Translations under genes and position numbers: made by a program | Origin: Methylobacterium nonmethylotrophicum | GTDB lineage: Bacteria; Pseudomonadota; Alphaproteobacteria; Rhizobiales; Beijerinckiaceae | Length of the DNA stretch: 64,000 nt | Assembly: GCF_004745635.1 (NCBI RefSeq) | Contig: NZ_SRLB01000005.1 | Location: 124,001 to 188,000 of the forward strand | Direction: 5' to 3' | Part shown: positions 9,071-18,019 of the stretch, piece by piece | Layout of the letters: every line of letters starts with the position of its first letter | Position numbering within the stretch: the stretch's first letter is position 1 | The notes under the pieces: generated by a model | What the model saw: only the letters and a program-made list of their open reading frames with translations | What the model was told of the DNA's origin: nothing | The model's database searches: none

Positions 9071-10075
9071 ATGCAACGCCGCAGCTTCCTCGCCGGCGCC
9101 GCCGCCCTGGCCCTCGCGCCGGCCGTGCCGGCCCGAGCCGAGACCGTCAAGGTCCGCATCGGCGTCGGCGGCAAGCCCCTGCTCTACTACCTGCCGCTGA
9201 CGATCGCCGAGCGGAAGGGCTTCTTCAAGGAGGAGGGCATCGAGGCCGACATCAACGATTTCGGCGGCGGCGCGCGCTCGCTCCAGGCGCTGATCGGCGG
9301 CTCGGTCGACGTGGTGACGGGCGCCTACGAGCACACGATCCGAATGCAGGCCAAGGGCCAGGACGTGCGGGCGGTCTGCGAACTCGGCCGCTTCCCCGCC
9401 ATCGTGATCGGGGTGCGCAAGGATCTCGCCGGCACGGTGAGGACGGCCGCCGACTTCAAGGGCCGCAAGATCGGCGTGACCGCGCCGGGCTCCTCGACGG
9501 CGCTGACCGCGCAATACGCGATGATCAAGGCCGGGCTGAAGGCCACGGACGCGCCCCTGATCGGCATCGGCGGCGGCGCTGGCGCGATCGCCGCGATGAA
9601 GAAGGGCGAGATCGACGTCATCGCCCATCTCGACCCGGTGATCGCCAAGCTCGAGGCGGACGGCGACATCGCGGTTCTGGTCGATACCCGCACGGAGGCC
9701 GGCACGCGGGCCCTGTTCGGCGGCCCGAACCCGGCGGGGGTGGTCTACACCAAGCAGGACTGGATCGAGCGCCACGCCGCAGCGACCCAGAAGGTCGTCA
9801 ACGCCTTCGCCAAGTCGCTGAAGTGGATCGTCGCGGCGACGCCCGAGGAGATCGCCGACACGGTGCCGCCGGCCTACCATTTCGGCGACAAGCCGCTCTA
9901 CCTGCAGGCGGTGAAGAACTCGCTCGAGAGCTATTCCCGCACCGGCATCCCGACGCAGGAGGGCATGGCGAGCGTGCTGGAGCTGGTCCGCACCCTCGAT
10001 CCGGAGCTGCAGGGCGCCAAGATCGACCTCGCGACGACCGTCGAGGACCGCTTCGTCAGGAAGGCGATGGGCTGA
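9071..10075 (+). CDS. ABC transporter substrate-binding protein (SsuA/THI5/NMT1 family)
   Basis: 334 residues. The N-terminus MQRRSFLAGAAALALAPAVPARA is an export signal with a twin-arginine-like RRSF and a probable cut after ARA (residue 23). The mature protein has the NMT1/SsuA two-lobe pattern: LLYYLPLTIAERKGFFKEEG, then a DFGGGARSLQAL block and GRKIGVTAPGSSTALTA. It binds substrate in the periplasm and delivers it to the permease encoded upstream. The substrate (nitrogen, sulfur or pyrimidine compound) cannot be decided from this sequence. GGGAGGACC precedes the ATG. Confidence 0.9.
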   Translation: MQRRSFLAGAAALALAPAVPARAETVKVRIGVGGKPLLYYLPLTIAERKGFFKEEGIEADINDFGGGARSLQALIGGSVDVVTGAYEHTIRMQAKGQDVRAVCELGRFPAIVIGVRKDLAGTVRTAADFKGRKIGVTAPGSSTALTAQYAMIKAGLKATDAPLIGIGGGAGAIAAMKKGEIDVIAHLDPVIAKLEADGDIAVLVDTRTEAGTRALFGGPNPAGVVYTKQDWIERHAAATQKVVNAFAKSLKWIVAATPEEIADTVPPAYHFGDKPLYLQAVKNSLESYSRTGIPTQEGMASVLELVRTLDPELQGAKIDLATTVEDRFVRKAMG

Positions 10076-10085
10076 GGACCCAGCC

Positions 10086-11258
10086 TCACGCGACCCGGGC
10101 CGCGAGCACCGGCGGCTCGGCCGCCAGCGCGCAGCGGCCCTTGCCGGCGGCCTTGGCGCGGTAGAGCGCCGCGTCGGCCTCGGCCAGGAGCGCGTCCGGG
10201 CTCATCCCCGGGAGCGCCCAGGCGAGGCCGATGCTGAGCCCGACGCCGATCCCGTTGCCGTCCTGCCCCGCCGGCCCGACATCGTAGGGCGCCTTCACGG
10301 CCTCGATCAGGCGCGCCGCCACCAGGCCGGCCTCCCGCCTCCGGGCGCCGGCGGCCAGGATCACGAACTCGTCGCCGCCGAGGCGGGCCGCCTGCCACTC
10401 CGCGGGGATCGTGGCGGCGATCTGGCCGGCGACCTGCACCAGCAGGGCGTCGCCGGCGGCGTGGCCGAGGCAATCGTTGACGGCCTTGAAGCCGTCGAGG
10501 TCGAGATAGAGGAGGGCGAGATCGCCCCCGCGCTGCAGCCTCGCGGCGAGGTCCTCCATCAGCCCGGTGCGATTGCGCAGGCCGGTCAAGGGGTCGTGGG
10601 TGGCGCGCCGCTGGTCCTCCTGCCTGGCGAGCAGGACCTCGACGTAGGTGCGGTTGAGACGCACGGTCGTGGCGCTCATCGCCACCCCGAACAGCAGGCC
10701 CTGCACGGTCCCGATCAGGAACCAGGCATCGCCGTAATGGAACGGCAGCATCAGCTTCAGCGGGAGGTCGCACAGCACGATCATCGCGACGGCGAGACGC
10801 GGTGCCGCGTAGTTGCGGGTGACGATCCCGCTCAGGATTCCCATCATCGTGAGCGGTGCCAGGACCTGCAGCACGGGATCGCCGCTGGCGAAGCACAGCA
10901 CCGTCGCGGCGCCGATCAGACCGGCCCAGGCGAGGCTGCTGGCGAGCAGCACGTCCGTCGCCGCCGGCCGTCCTTCCGCGACCGCGCGGCCGCTCCGCCG
11001 GAGAAGGACGAGGCGGAAGGCGAGCAGGCAAAGATCCGTCGCGAGCAGGCACAGGAAGGCCGGCTCCGGATGCCGGATCACCGCCACGAGCTCGATGATC
11101 AGCATCGCGACCGCGCCCAGCACCAGCGAGGCGACGGAGGACAGGAGCGTCGCGAGCAGGCGGACCCGCAGCTCGGCCGGCAGGTCGAGCCCCGGATCCG
11201 CCAGCCAGCGCAGGGGCGCCGCGCGCGGCAGCCGGTAACTCGGTGTCGGTTCGGTCAT
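10086..11258 (-). CDS. Diguanylate cyclase with membrane sensor region
   Basis: 390 residues. About five or six membrane segments lie between residues 34 and 195, a membrane-embedded sensor of no named family. The catalytic GGDEF domain runs from about 215 to 380: HDPLTGLRNR, then DLDGFKAVND at 253-262 and the intact GGDEF signature at 294-298. No RxxD inhibitory site is evident ahead of the signature (the stretch reads EWQAAR). It should make cyclic di-GMP, for which the tandem PilZ protein at 3019-3642 is a possible receptor. The start is ATG at 11256-11258; a GTG ten codons earlier is an alternative. It converges on the ABC importer with a 10-base gap. Confidence 0.92.
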   Translation of the reverse strand: MTEPTPSYRLPRAAPLRWLADPGLDLPAELRVRLLATLLSSVASLVLGAVAMLIIELVAVIRHPEPAFLCLLATDLCLLAFRLVLLRRSGRAVAEGRPAATDVLLASSLAWAGLIGAATVLCFASGDPVLQVLAPLTMMGILSGIVTRNYAAPRLAVAMIVLCDLPLKLMLPFHYGDAWFLIGTVQGLLFGVAMSATTVRLNRTYVEVLLARQEDQRRATHDPLTGLRNRTGLMEDLAARLQRGGDLALLYLDLDGFKAVNDCLGHAAGDALLVQVAGQIAATIPAEWQAARLGGDEFVILAAGARRREAGLVAARLIEAVKAPYDVGPAGQDGNGIGVGLSIGLAWALPGMSPDALLAEADAALYRAKAAGKGRCALAAEPPVLAARVA

Positions 11259-11416
11259 GAGGGCGTCCGCGAGCGCCCCTCGAGGCACTACGAGGTGAAT
11301 CTGCCGATGCGGCTAAACATCTGGTTGTATCGACGGGTCGGTCGTGCCGACGACGGCACTGCACGGGATGATACGGCCGGAGCGGCACGCTTTCGAGTGC
11401 GTGTCTTGCCGCAGGG

Positions 11417-11941
11417 TCACGTGCGCCGCAGCCAGTCGATCAGCCCGGCGCCCGGCGCGAGCCAGACGAAGGCCCAGACGAAGGCCGAGGACAGGTTGGC
11501 GAGCTGGAAGGGCAGCCGCGGCAGCAGCGCCACGCCGGCGACCAGCGGCACCACCGCCCGGGCCGGGCCGATGAAGCGGCCGGCGAAGATCGCCCACGCG
11601 CCCCAGCGCTGGCAGAAGGTCTCGCCCTTGGCGACCATGTCGGGGTAGCGGTTGAGCGGCCACATCCGCTTGGCGCCGTCCTTGTAGTAGCGGCCGATCT
11701 CGTAGGAGACCCAGTCGCCCAGGATCGCCCCGATCGCCGCCCCGACCATCACCGGAAGGAACGGGATCACCCCCGACCCGATCAGCGCCCCGATCCCGAT
11801 CAGGATCACGGTCGCCGGCACCAGGAGCGAGAGCACGGCGAGGGATTCGCAGAAGGCGATGATCCCGGTGATCACCGGCGCCCAGGCCTGATGGTCGCGC
11901 ACGACGTCGAGGACCGTGGTGCGCAGAGTCTCGAAGTCCAT
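11417..11941 (-). CDS. DedA family membrane protein
   Basis: 174 residues with four or five hydrophobic segments. Family marks are the early ESLAVLSLLVPATVILIGIG and the later FAGRFIGPARAVVPLVAG, which contains the conserved R-x-x-P-x-R-like motif. DedA proteins are inner-membrane proteins of the SNARE-associated/VTT superfamily linked to undecaprenyl-phosphate or phospholipid flipping and to proton-motive-force homeostasis. The ATG at 11939-11941 fits family length. It is monocistronic as far as can be seen. Confidence 0.9.
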   Translation of the reverse strand: MDFETLRTTVLDVVRDHQAWAPVITGIIAFCESLAVLSLLVPATVILIGIGALIGSGVIPFLPVMVGAAIGAILGDWVSYEIGRYYKDGAKRMWPLNRYPDMVAKGETFCQRWGAWAIFAGRFIGPARAVVPLVAGVALLPRLPFQLANLSSAFVWAFVWLAPGAGLIDWLRRT

Positions 11942-12052
11942 GGAGCCTTGACCGTGGGTGAGCGGAGTGGCGGGACAAGTCGGGGAGCCGGGCGGGCGTT
12001 CCGCGTTCCTTCCGTCTTACCCGGCACATGTGAGCGGCGCGTGAACTCACGC

Positions 12053-13447
12053 CTAGGCCAGGCCCCTCTCGACGATGCGGCTCGCCCGCAGCACGGTCAT
12101 CTCGCCGAAGGGCGGCCCGACGATCTGCAGCCCGACCGGCAGGCCGGCCGCCGTCCCGCACGGCACCGACGCCGCGGGCTGGCGGCTGAGGTTGAACGGC
12201 CAGGTCAGCGGGGTCCAGTCGTACCAGCGCGGGAAGCGGCCGGGATCCGGGGTGTTGAGGCCGGCCGCGAAGGCCGGCATCGGCAGGGTCGGCGTCACCA
12301 GGAGGTCGTGCGCCTGATGGAAGCGCTGCATCGCCTGGCAATGGGCCCGGGCGGCGTCCTGGGCGGCCTGCAGGTGCGCGGCGGTGAGGTCGCGGGCCGA
12401 GACGACGAGGTCGAGGAGGTCGGGCTCGAGGCGCTGCAGCTCCGCCCCCGACAGGTGCCGCAGGCTGCCGGCGAAGCCCGCCCGCCAGATCACGTCCATC
12501 GCCTCGCGCAAGGGGGAGAGGTCGAGGGCGACCTCCTCGATCCGGGCGCCGGCCTGCGCCAGGACGGCGACGCCGCGCGCGAAGGCCGCCGCCACCGCGG
12601 ACTCGACGATCGGGAAGCCGAGGTCCCGCGACACGGCGATGCGGAGATCCGCGACGCCCCCCTCGATCCCGGCGAGGTAGTCGGTATCGGGGTGGGGCAC
12701 CGCGAAGGCGTCGCGCCAGTCGCCCTGGGCCAGCAGGCGCAGCATCAGGGCGCCGTCGCGCACGTCCCGCGACAGGCCACCGAACACGGTGAGCCAGCCG
12801 AGCGAGGTCGGGGCGTAGGGCACGAGGCCGAAGGTGGGTTTCAGCCCGAACACGCCCGTGAAGGACGCCGGGATGCGGATCGAGCCCCCGCCGTCGCCGC
12901 CGGTGGCGAGCGGCACCACGCCCGCGGCGACGAGCGCCGCCGCGCCGCCGCTCGACCCGCCGGGCGTGCGCGACGGGTCGTGGGGGTTGCGGGTGATGCC
13001 GGTGAGCGGCCCGTGGGTGATGCCCTTCCAGCCGTATTCCGGCGTCGCGGTCTTGCAGAAGAACACCGCCCCGGCCTCGCGCAGGCGCGCCACGCCCGGC
13101 GAATCCTCGGCGGCCGGCACGTCCGGGGTCGGGACGGCGCCGTAGCGGGTGGGCCAGCCGGCGACGTGGTTGGTGTCCTTCACCGCCACCGGCACGCCGT
13201 CGAGGGGGCTCAAGGGCCGGCCCTCGCGCCAGCGCCGGGCCGAGGCCTCGGCCATCCGCCGCCCGGTCGCGGCATCGACCAGGATCGCGGCGTTGAGCGC
13301 CGGGTTCACGGCGGCGAGCCGCTCCAGCGCCTCGTCGAGCACCGCGACCGGCGAGAGGCGGCCCTCGGCGAAGCCCCGCGCCAGGTCGAGGGCGGTGGGC
13401 GCGCTTCGGGCGACGAGGTCCGCGCCAGGTCCCGGCGTCGTGTCCAT
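12053..13447 (-). CDS. Amidase signature family amidohydrolase
   Basis: 464 residues. The Ser-cisSer-Lys triad is in place: Lys90 in GVPVAVKD, the serines of GGSSGG near 165-166, and Ser189 in GGDGGGSIRIP. The rest follows the amidase signature fold to the end, with PTLPMPAF and PLTWPFNLSRQPAASVP near the C-terminus. It hydrolyses a carboxamide in the cytoplasm. It is not GatA: no gatB or gatC lies nearby. The substrate is unknown. The next gene (pdxY) is divergent across 149 bases. Confidence 0.9.
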   Translation of the reverse strand: MDTTPGPGADLVARSAPTALDLARGFAEGRLSPVAVLDEALERLAAVNPALNAAILVDAATGRRMAEASARRWREGRPLSPLDGVPVAVKDTNHVAGWPTRYGAVPTPDVPAAEDSPGVARLREAGAVFFCKTATPEYGWKGITHGPLTGITRNPHDPSRTPGGSSGGAAALVAAGVVPLATGGDGGGSIRIPASFTGVFGLKPTFGLVPYAPTSLGWLTVFGGLSRDVRDGALMLRLLAQGDWRDAFAVPHPDTDYLAGIEGGVADLRIAVSRDLGFPIVESAVAAAFARGVAVLAQAGARIEEVALDLSPLREAMDVIWRAGFAGSLRHLSGAELQRLEPDLLDLVVSARDLTAAHLQAAQDAARAHCQAMQRFHQAHDLLVTPTLPMPAFAAGLNTPDPGRFPRWYDWTPLTWPFNLSRQPAASVPCGTAAGLPVGLQIVGPPFGEMTVLRASRIVERGLA

Positions 13448-13596
13448 TCTCCCCTCCCCGATCGTGGCGGTCCTGTCAGGGTTAGAGCAGGTTTCGTGCC
13501 CGTCGGCCTCACGTCGCGCGCCGGGGTGGTTGCCAGGAGCCGCCGGGGCAGGGATCGTGCGGGCCGCGAAGCCCCGCGCGAGGTCTGAGTGCCGCG

Positions 13597-14445
13597 ATGA
13601 ACGTCCTGTCGATCCAGTCCCACGTCGCCTACGGCCATGTCGGCAACGCCTCGGCGGTCTTCCCGATGCAGCGCCTCGGGGTCGAGGTCTGGGCGGTGCA
13701 CACGGTGCAGTTCTCCAACCACACCGGCTACGGCGCCTGGCGCGGGCGGGTGTTCGACGGGCCGGCGATCGAGGACCTGGTCGAGGGCATCGCCGAGCGC
13801 GGCGTGCTGCTCACCTGCGACGGGGTGCTGTCCGGCTACATGGGCTCGGCCGATATCGGCACCGCGATCCTGCGGGCGGTGGAGCGGGTGCGCGCCGCCA
13901 ACCCGGCGGCGCTCTATTGCTGCGACCCCGTCATCGGCGATGTCGGCCGGGGGGTGTTCGTGCGCCCCGGCATCCCGGAATTCCTGCGCGAGCACGCGGT
14001 GCCGGCGGCCGACCTCATCACCCCGAACCAGTTCGAGCTCGACTACCTGAGCGGGATCGAGAGCCGGACGCTGGCCGACGCCAAGGCCGCCGTGGCCGCC
14101 GTGCAGGCGAGCGGGCCCAAGGTCGTGCTGGTGACCTCGCTCCACACCGAGGAGACGCCTGGCGACAGCATCGACATGCTGGCCGGCGAGGGCGGGCGGT
14201 TCTGGCGCCTGCGCACCCCGAGGCTGTCCCTCGGCGTCAACGGCGCGGGCGACGCCACCGCGGCCCTGTTCCTGGTGCATTACGCGCGCAGCCGCTCGGC
14301 CGGCGAGGCCCTTGGGGCCGCCGGCGCCTCGATCTTCGGCCTTCTGCGCCGCACCGCGGAAGCCGGCTCCCGCGAGATCCTGACGGTCGCGGCGCAGGAC
14401 GAGTTCGTGGCGCCGAGCCGCACCTTCCCGGTCGAGGCGGTGTGA
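13597..14445 (+). CDS. pdxY: Pyridoxal kinase PdxY
   Basis: 282 residues, the normal PdxY length. The N-terminal [13 protein letters not shown] is the pyridoxal-binding segment of PdxY/PdxK enzymes. [12 protein letters not shown] (142-153) and the anion-hole motif GVNGAGD (213-219, catalytic Asp219) belong to the ribokinase-like fold. It phosphorylates pyridoxal with ATP to pyridoxal 5'-phosphate in the B6 salvage pathway. It stands alone, facing away from the amidase and converging on the DUF2891 gene. Confidence 0.95.
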   Translation: MNVLSIQSHVAYGHVGNASAVFPMQRLGVEVWAVHTVQFSNHTGYGAWRGRVFDGPAIEDLVEGIAERGVLLTCDGVLSGYMGSADIGTAILRAVERVRAANPAALYCCDPVIGDVGRGVFVRPGIPEFLREHAVPAADLITPNQFELDYLSGIESRTLADAKAAVAAVQASGPKVVLVTSLHTEETPGDSIDMLAGEGGRFWRLRTPRLSLGVNGAGDATAALFLVHYARSRSAGEALGAAGASIFGLLRRTAEAGSREILTVAAQDEFVAPSRTFPVEAV

Positions 14446-14472
14446 CGCCGGGCCGGGTCCCCGACGCGGCCT

Positions 14473-15477
14473 TCAGGCCTCCAGCGCCAGCAGCGCGAAG
14501 CTCGCGAGCCAGTGCTCGCCCATGTAGTCGTCGGCGAGGTGCGGCAGGGCCGCCGCGAGATGCGCCTCGGCCGCCTCCCGCAGCACCGGCACGCGGGCGT
14601 CGTCCGCAGGCAGCGCGCCGGCGAGCGCCCGCCAGCACCAGGCGCGGCTGAGGTTGAGCCCGTCGAGATGCGCGATCTTGCCGTCGCTGCGGTCGGTGAC
14701 GAGGGCCGGGCGAAACAGCGTCGCCGGCTCGCCCGCGGCGAGGCGCGGCAGGAAGCGGTCGAACCACGGCCGGAAGGCCTCCGCCGGCATCAGGCGGCGC
14801 AGGCACTCGGCCTCGATGAGGGCCGAGGACAGGAAGTCGTCGCCGCTCGGCTCGCCCCAGGCGGGGCAATCGGCATCCGCGCCGTACCAGCGCTCCGCGG
14901 TCGCCCGCAGCAGGTCCATCAGGGCGGCATCCCGGGTGCCCTCGGCGTAATCCGCCGCCATGCGCAGGCCGAAGGCGGTGTTGAAATGCGTGCCCACCCG
15001 GACCGGATAGGGCGAGAGCGGCAGGAACGCGCGGAAGCGCTCGGCGATGATCTCGGCCATCGGGGCGAGCGCCCGCGACCAGCGGGGATCGGGCAGGCGC
15101 GACAGCTCGTCGGCGAGCTTGAGCGCCCAGGCCCAGCCATAGGGCCGCTTGAAGCCCCGCGCCGTCGGCGCCGCCAGGTAGGCGCACTCGCCCGCAACCT
15201 TCCCGGGTGTCAGCTGCCGGTCGAACAGCGCCCGGATCGCGCCGGCCTGCGGCCCGTCGGGGAAGCGCCGCAGCACGCGGGCGAGCAGCCAGTAGCCGTG
15301 GACGCAGGAATGCCAGTCGAAGCTGCCGTAGAACACCGGGTGGAGCGCCGACGGGGTGCGGGCATCCTCGGGACCCGCCAGGGTGTGGTCGGGCTTGTTC
15401 GGGTATTCCCGGGTGACGTGGCCGAGGGTCAGGGCGGCGAAGCGGGCGGCGGTCTCGGGCGTCAGGGTTTGGGGCAT
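14473..15477 (-). CDS. DUF2891 family protein
   Basis: 334 residues matching the DUF2891 pattern: HPVFYGSFDWHSCVHGYWLL near residues 46-65, GWAWALKLADEL in the middle, THFNTAFGLR, and DYMGEHWLASFALLAL at the C-terminus. The alternating helices with conserved Trp/His/Glu look like an (alpha/alpha)-barrel, as in glycan-active enzymes, but the activity is not known. The ATG at 15475-15477 begins the conserved region; the open frame further upstream passes through the palindrome at 15615-15646 and is not thought to be coding. Confidence 0.85.
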   Translation of the reverse strand: MPQTLTPETAARFAALTLGHVTREYPNKPDHTLAGPEDARTPSALHPVFYGSFDWHSCVHGYWLLARVLRRFPDGPQAGAIRALFDRQLTPGKVAGECAYLAAPTARGFKRPYGWAWALKLADELSRLPDPRWSRALAPMAEIIAERFRAFLPLSPYPVRVGTHFNTAFGLRMAADYAEGTRDAALMDLLRATAERWYGADADCPAWGEPSGDDFLSSALIEAECLRRLMPAEAFRPWFDRFLPRLAAGEPATLFRPALVTDRSDGKIAHLDGLNLSRAWCWRALAGALPADDARVPVLREAAEAHLAAALPHLADDYMGEHWLASFALLALEA

Positions 15478-15614
15478 CGGAGCTTTCCGTCGAAACGCAT
15501 TCGGCTTCGTTCGCTCCTCGCGGAGCACCGTCCGGGCCGCAGCCGGCATTCGCCTGAGCCGGACCGAGGCATGACGCGAACTGGCCGAGCCTCCTCTGAG
15601 GGAGAGACGCGCCT

Positions 15615-15646
15615 CGTTATGGCATTTTCGCGAAAATGCCATAACG
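15615..15646. repeat. Perfect 32-bp palindrome
   Basis: CGTTATGGCATTTTCG (15615-15630) is followed at once by its exact reverse complement (15631-15646), with no spacer. It lies in the 260-base divergent region between the DUF2891 and PhzF genes and is AT-richer than its surroundings. No other copy exists in this window. A palindrome of this kind may be a repeated extragenic element or a site for a dimeric protein. Confidence 0.85.
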
Positions 15647-15737
15647 GCCGACCGAGGGCTGGCATCCGCCCCCCAGGTCTTGCGCCGCCCACCCGATCCG
15701 TGCTGCCTCGCCGCGAGCCACCGAGAAGGACCACGCG

Positions 15738-16649
15738 ATGCCCGCACGCCGCTACGCGACCCTGGACGTGTTCACCGAGCGGCCGCTCGCCGGCAACCCG
15801 CTGGCGGTGGTCCTCGACGCCGAGGGGCTGGACGAGGCCGCGATGCAGGCCATCGCCCGGGAGTTCAACCTCTCGGAGACGGTGTTCGTGCTGCCGCCGC
15901 AGGAGAGCCGCCACCGGGCGCGGCTGCGGATCTTCACGCCGACCCAGGAGCTGGCCTTCGCGGGCCACCCGACCGTCGGCACCGCCGTGCTGCTCGCCCT
16001 CGGCGACCGGCGGGCGGAGGTCGCCGACGCGGTGGCGTTCGGGCTCGAGGAACAGGTCGGGGTGGTGCCCTGCCTGGTCGAGACCGGCGAGGGGCGCGGG
16101 CGCGCCCGTTTCCGCCTCCCCCGGCTGCCGGAGGGCTGGGGCGGGGCCGAGGAGCCGGACGCGACCGGGATCGCAGCCGCCCTCGCCCTCCAGCCCTCCG
16201 AGATCGGCTTCGCCCGCCACCGGCCGAGCCGCTACAGCGCCGGCACGCCGTTCCACCTCGTGCCGGTCCAGACCCTCGACGCCCTCGGGCGGGCGCGGGG
16301 CAGCGCGGATTCGCTCGGCCCGGCCTTCGGGCCGGGCGCCAAGGTCTTTCTCTACACCGGCGAGACCGGGGATGCCGGCCACAGCTTCCGGGCCCGGATG
16401 TTCGCCCCCGGCGCCGGCATCGCCGAGGACCCGGCGACCGGCGGCGCGGTCGCGGCCTTCGCGGGCGCCCTGATGCAGTACGAGCCGCTCGGCGGCGGCA
16501 CCCACGACCTCGTCATCGCGCAGGGGTTCGAGATGGGCCGGCCGAGCGAGATCGCGCTCCAGCTCGTGATCGAGGACGGGGCCCTGCGCGCGGCCGAGAT
16601 CGGCGGCAGCGCCGTGGTGGTGTCCCGGGGCGAGCTGCACCTCGGATGA
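15738..16649 (+). CDS. PhzF family isomerase-like protein
   Basis: 303 residues, the usual PhzF length, with the two mirrored diaminopimelate-epimerase-like halves. The N-terminal DVFTERPLAGNPLAVVLDA, the catalytic-Glu segment FNLSETVFVLP and GHPTVGTAVLLA identify the family, and the second half has EDPATGGAVAAFAG. Outside phenazine producers these enzymes are usually of unknown substrate, and no phenazine genes are nearby. GAGAAGGA precedes the ATG. Its stop overlaps the start of the Nudix gene (ATGA), so the two are translationally coupled. Confidence 0.92.
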   Translation: MPARRYATLDVFTERPLAGNPLAVVLDAEGLDEAAMQAIAREFNLSETVFVLPPQESRHRARLRIFTPTQELAFAGHPTVGTAVLLALGDRRAEVADAVAFGLEEQVGVVPCLVETGEGRGRARFRLPRLPEGWGGAEEPDATGIAAALALQPSEIGFARHRPSRYSAGTPFHLVPVQTLDALGRARGSADSLGPAFGPGAKVFLYTGETGDAGHSFRARMFAPGAGIAEDPATGGAVAAFAGALMQYEPLGGGTHDLVIAQGFEMGRPSEIALQLVIEDGALRAAEIGGSAVVVSRGELHLG

Positions 16650-17347
16650 GCGTCACCATCACGCCGGCCCGGCGCGTCGACGCCAGGATGGTCGCGCACG
16701 ACTGGGCCTGGGCCCGCGAGAACCGGGAGGCCATCTCGGCCCACTGGCAGGCACGCCGGGCCGTGCGCCCGGCGATGTTCAACGGCACGGTGCTGATGCT
16801 GCGCCGCTGGAGCCTCGAGGACGGCGTGCTGGCTGCCGAGCTGTTCGAGGCCGAGTACGCGGCGCTGACGGCCCTCAAGGACTGGGGCTTCCCGGACGCG
16901 AGCGTCGTCAACGTCTTCGCGGCGGTGGTGCCGCGCACCGCCGACGGCGCCTACATCCTCGGCGAGATGGGTCCGCACACCGCCTCCGCCGGGCGGGTCT
17001 ACTTCCCTTGCGGCACGCCGGACCCCACCGACATCGCCCCCGACGGCACCGTCGACCTCGCCGCGAGCGCGCTGCGCGAGTTGAAAGAGGAGACCGGCCT
17101 CGTCGCGCCGGCGGGGCCGGATCCCGGCTGGGTCATCGTGCGCGACGGCGGCCTGATGGCCCTGCTGCGCCCGGTGCAGCTTCGCGAGGACGAAGCGACG
17201 GTGCGGGCGGGCATCGTCGCCCACCTCGCCGCCGAGGCCGAGCCGGAGCTCTCCGGCATCGTCGGCGTGCGCGGGGCCGCGGATCTCGACGCGGTGCGGG
17301 TCCCGGGCTTCGTCCGGGGCTACCTGCGGGCCGTGCTGGGCGGCTGA
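16646..17347 (+). CDS. Nudix hydrolase-like protein with incomplete Nudix box
   Basis: 233 residues. The metal-binding core RELKEETGL is present, but the canonical G-x5-E ahead of it is not: Val stands at the usual Glu position and no Gly is correctly spaced. The FPCGTPDPTDIAPDG lead-in is characteristic of a rhizobial Nudix subgroup, so the deviation may be a family trait rather than decay. Family members hydrolyse a nucleoside diphosphate linked to another group. The ATG overlaps the phzF-like stop by four bases; AVVPRTADGAYILGEM is the usual Nudix first strand. Confidence 0.8.
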   Translation: MSVTITPARRVDARMVAHDWAWARENREAISAHWQARRAVRPAMFNGTVLMLRRWSLEDGVLAAELFEAEYAALTALKDWGFPDASVVNVFAAVVPRTADGAYILGEMGPHTASAGRVYFPCGTPDPTDIAPDGTVDLAASALRELKEETGLVAPAGPDPGWVIVRDGGLMALLRPVQLREDEATVRAGIVAHLAAEAEPELSGIVGVRGAADLDAVRVPGFVRGYLRAVLGG

Positions 17348-17360
17348 GCGGGATGGCGTG

Positions 17361-17396
17361 AGGCTGGTTCGCCGCCCGACGGGAGCGAACCGGCCT
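17361..17396. terminator. Bidirectional hairpin between convergent genes
   Basis: AGGCTGGTTCGC (17361-17372) pairs with GCGAACCGGCCT (17385-17396), with one G-T pair and a 12-base loop. Only two T residues follow on the plus strand. It lies in the 63-base gap between the Nudix gene and the lipoprotein gene. Confidence 0.5.
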
Positions 17397-17410
17397 TCAC
17401 CGCATGCGGC

Positions 17411-17740
17411 CTACGGGTAGCCGTAGCGGGCCTTCGCGGCGGCGAGGAGCTGCAGCGCCTCGCCGTCCCGGCCGGCCGCGCAGGCGGCGGAGGCGTTGGC
17501 GAGGTCGGCCGAGAAGCGCTTGCCGACCGGGGCGTTGAGGTTGCCGGTGGCGACGTCGCTGTCGACGATGGCCTGGGTGCGGGCGATGGCCGGGCCGCAA
17601 CCCGTCCCGCCGGGAAGCGCGGGGGCCGGCAGGGCCGCGACCGGGCCGGGCAGTGCTGCGGGCGGGGCGCTCGACCTCGACTGGCAGGCGCCGAGGGCGA
17701 GGAGGGCCGCGAGGGCGAGTCCGGGCTTCAGCTGCGACAC
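17411..17740 (-). CDS. Small predicted lipoprotein, unknown function
   Basis: 109 residues from the GTG at 17738-17740, preferred because GGAG sits 7 bases ahead; an ATG at 17762-17764 would add eight residues. The signal reads KPGLALAALLALGAC: a short basic start, a hydrophobic core and a lipobox LGAC, so Cys17 would be lipidated. The mature part is Pro/Ala-rich, then an Ala-rich helical segment with two more cysteines. No named family. Likely anchored in the periplasm. Confidence 0.6.
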   Translation of the reverse strand: MSQLKPGLALAALLALGACQSRSSAPPAALPGPVAALPAPALPGGTGCGPAIARTQAIVDSDVATGNLNAPVGKRFSADLANASAACAAGRDGEALQLLAAAKARYGYP

Positions 17741-18019
17741 GGGAAGGCTCCATCTCCAGGGCATGGACCGACGACGGGACACCTCTTCGTCGCGGACGAT
17801 GCGGCGCGATCGGACACACGAGGGCAGCGCGCAGTCGCAGGCTGCTCCCGACGAGCACGTAAGGTCGAGCTTGTGGCAAGCGCGAACCGGGCGGTCAATC
17901 GCGGGCGGTAACCGCGCGGACACGATGCCGTGTCGGGTTGCCGCTCGGGTACGAGGGGCGGCGTCGGACGAGGCAGGGGCTGCTGGCACCGGTCAGCCGG
18001 GACGATCGGGCAGTCGCTC

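Noticed and set aside
12053-13447. GatA subunit of the tRNA amidotransferase.
   Set aside because: No gatB or gatC adjacent, and the sequence fits general amidases.
15478-15747. N-terminal extension of the DUF2891 gene through the 32-bp palindrome, encoding MAFSRKCHN.
   Set aside because: The peptide comes from the palindrome itself, and the conserved protein starts at 15477.
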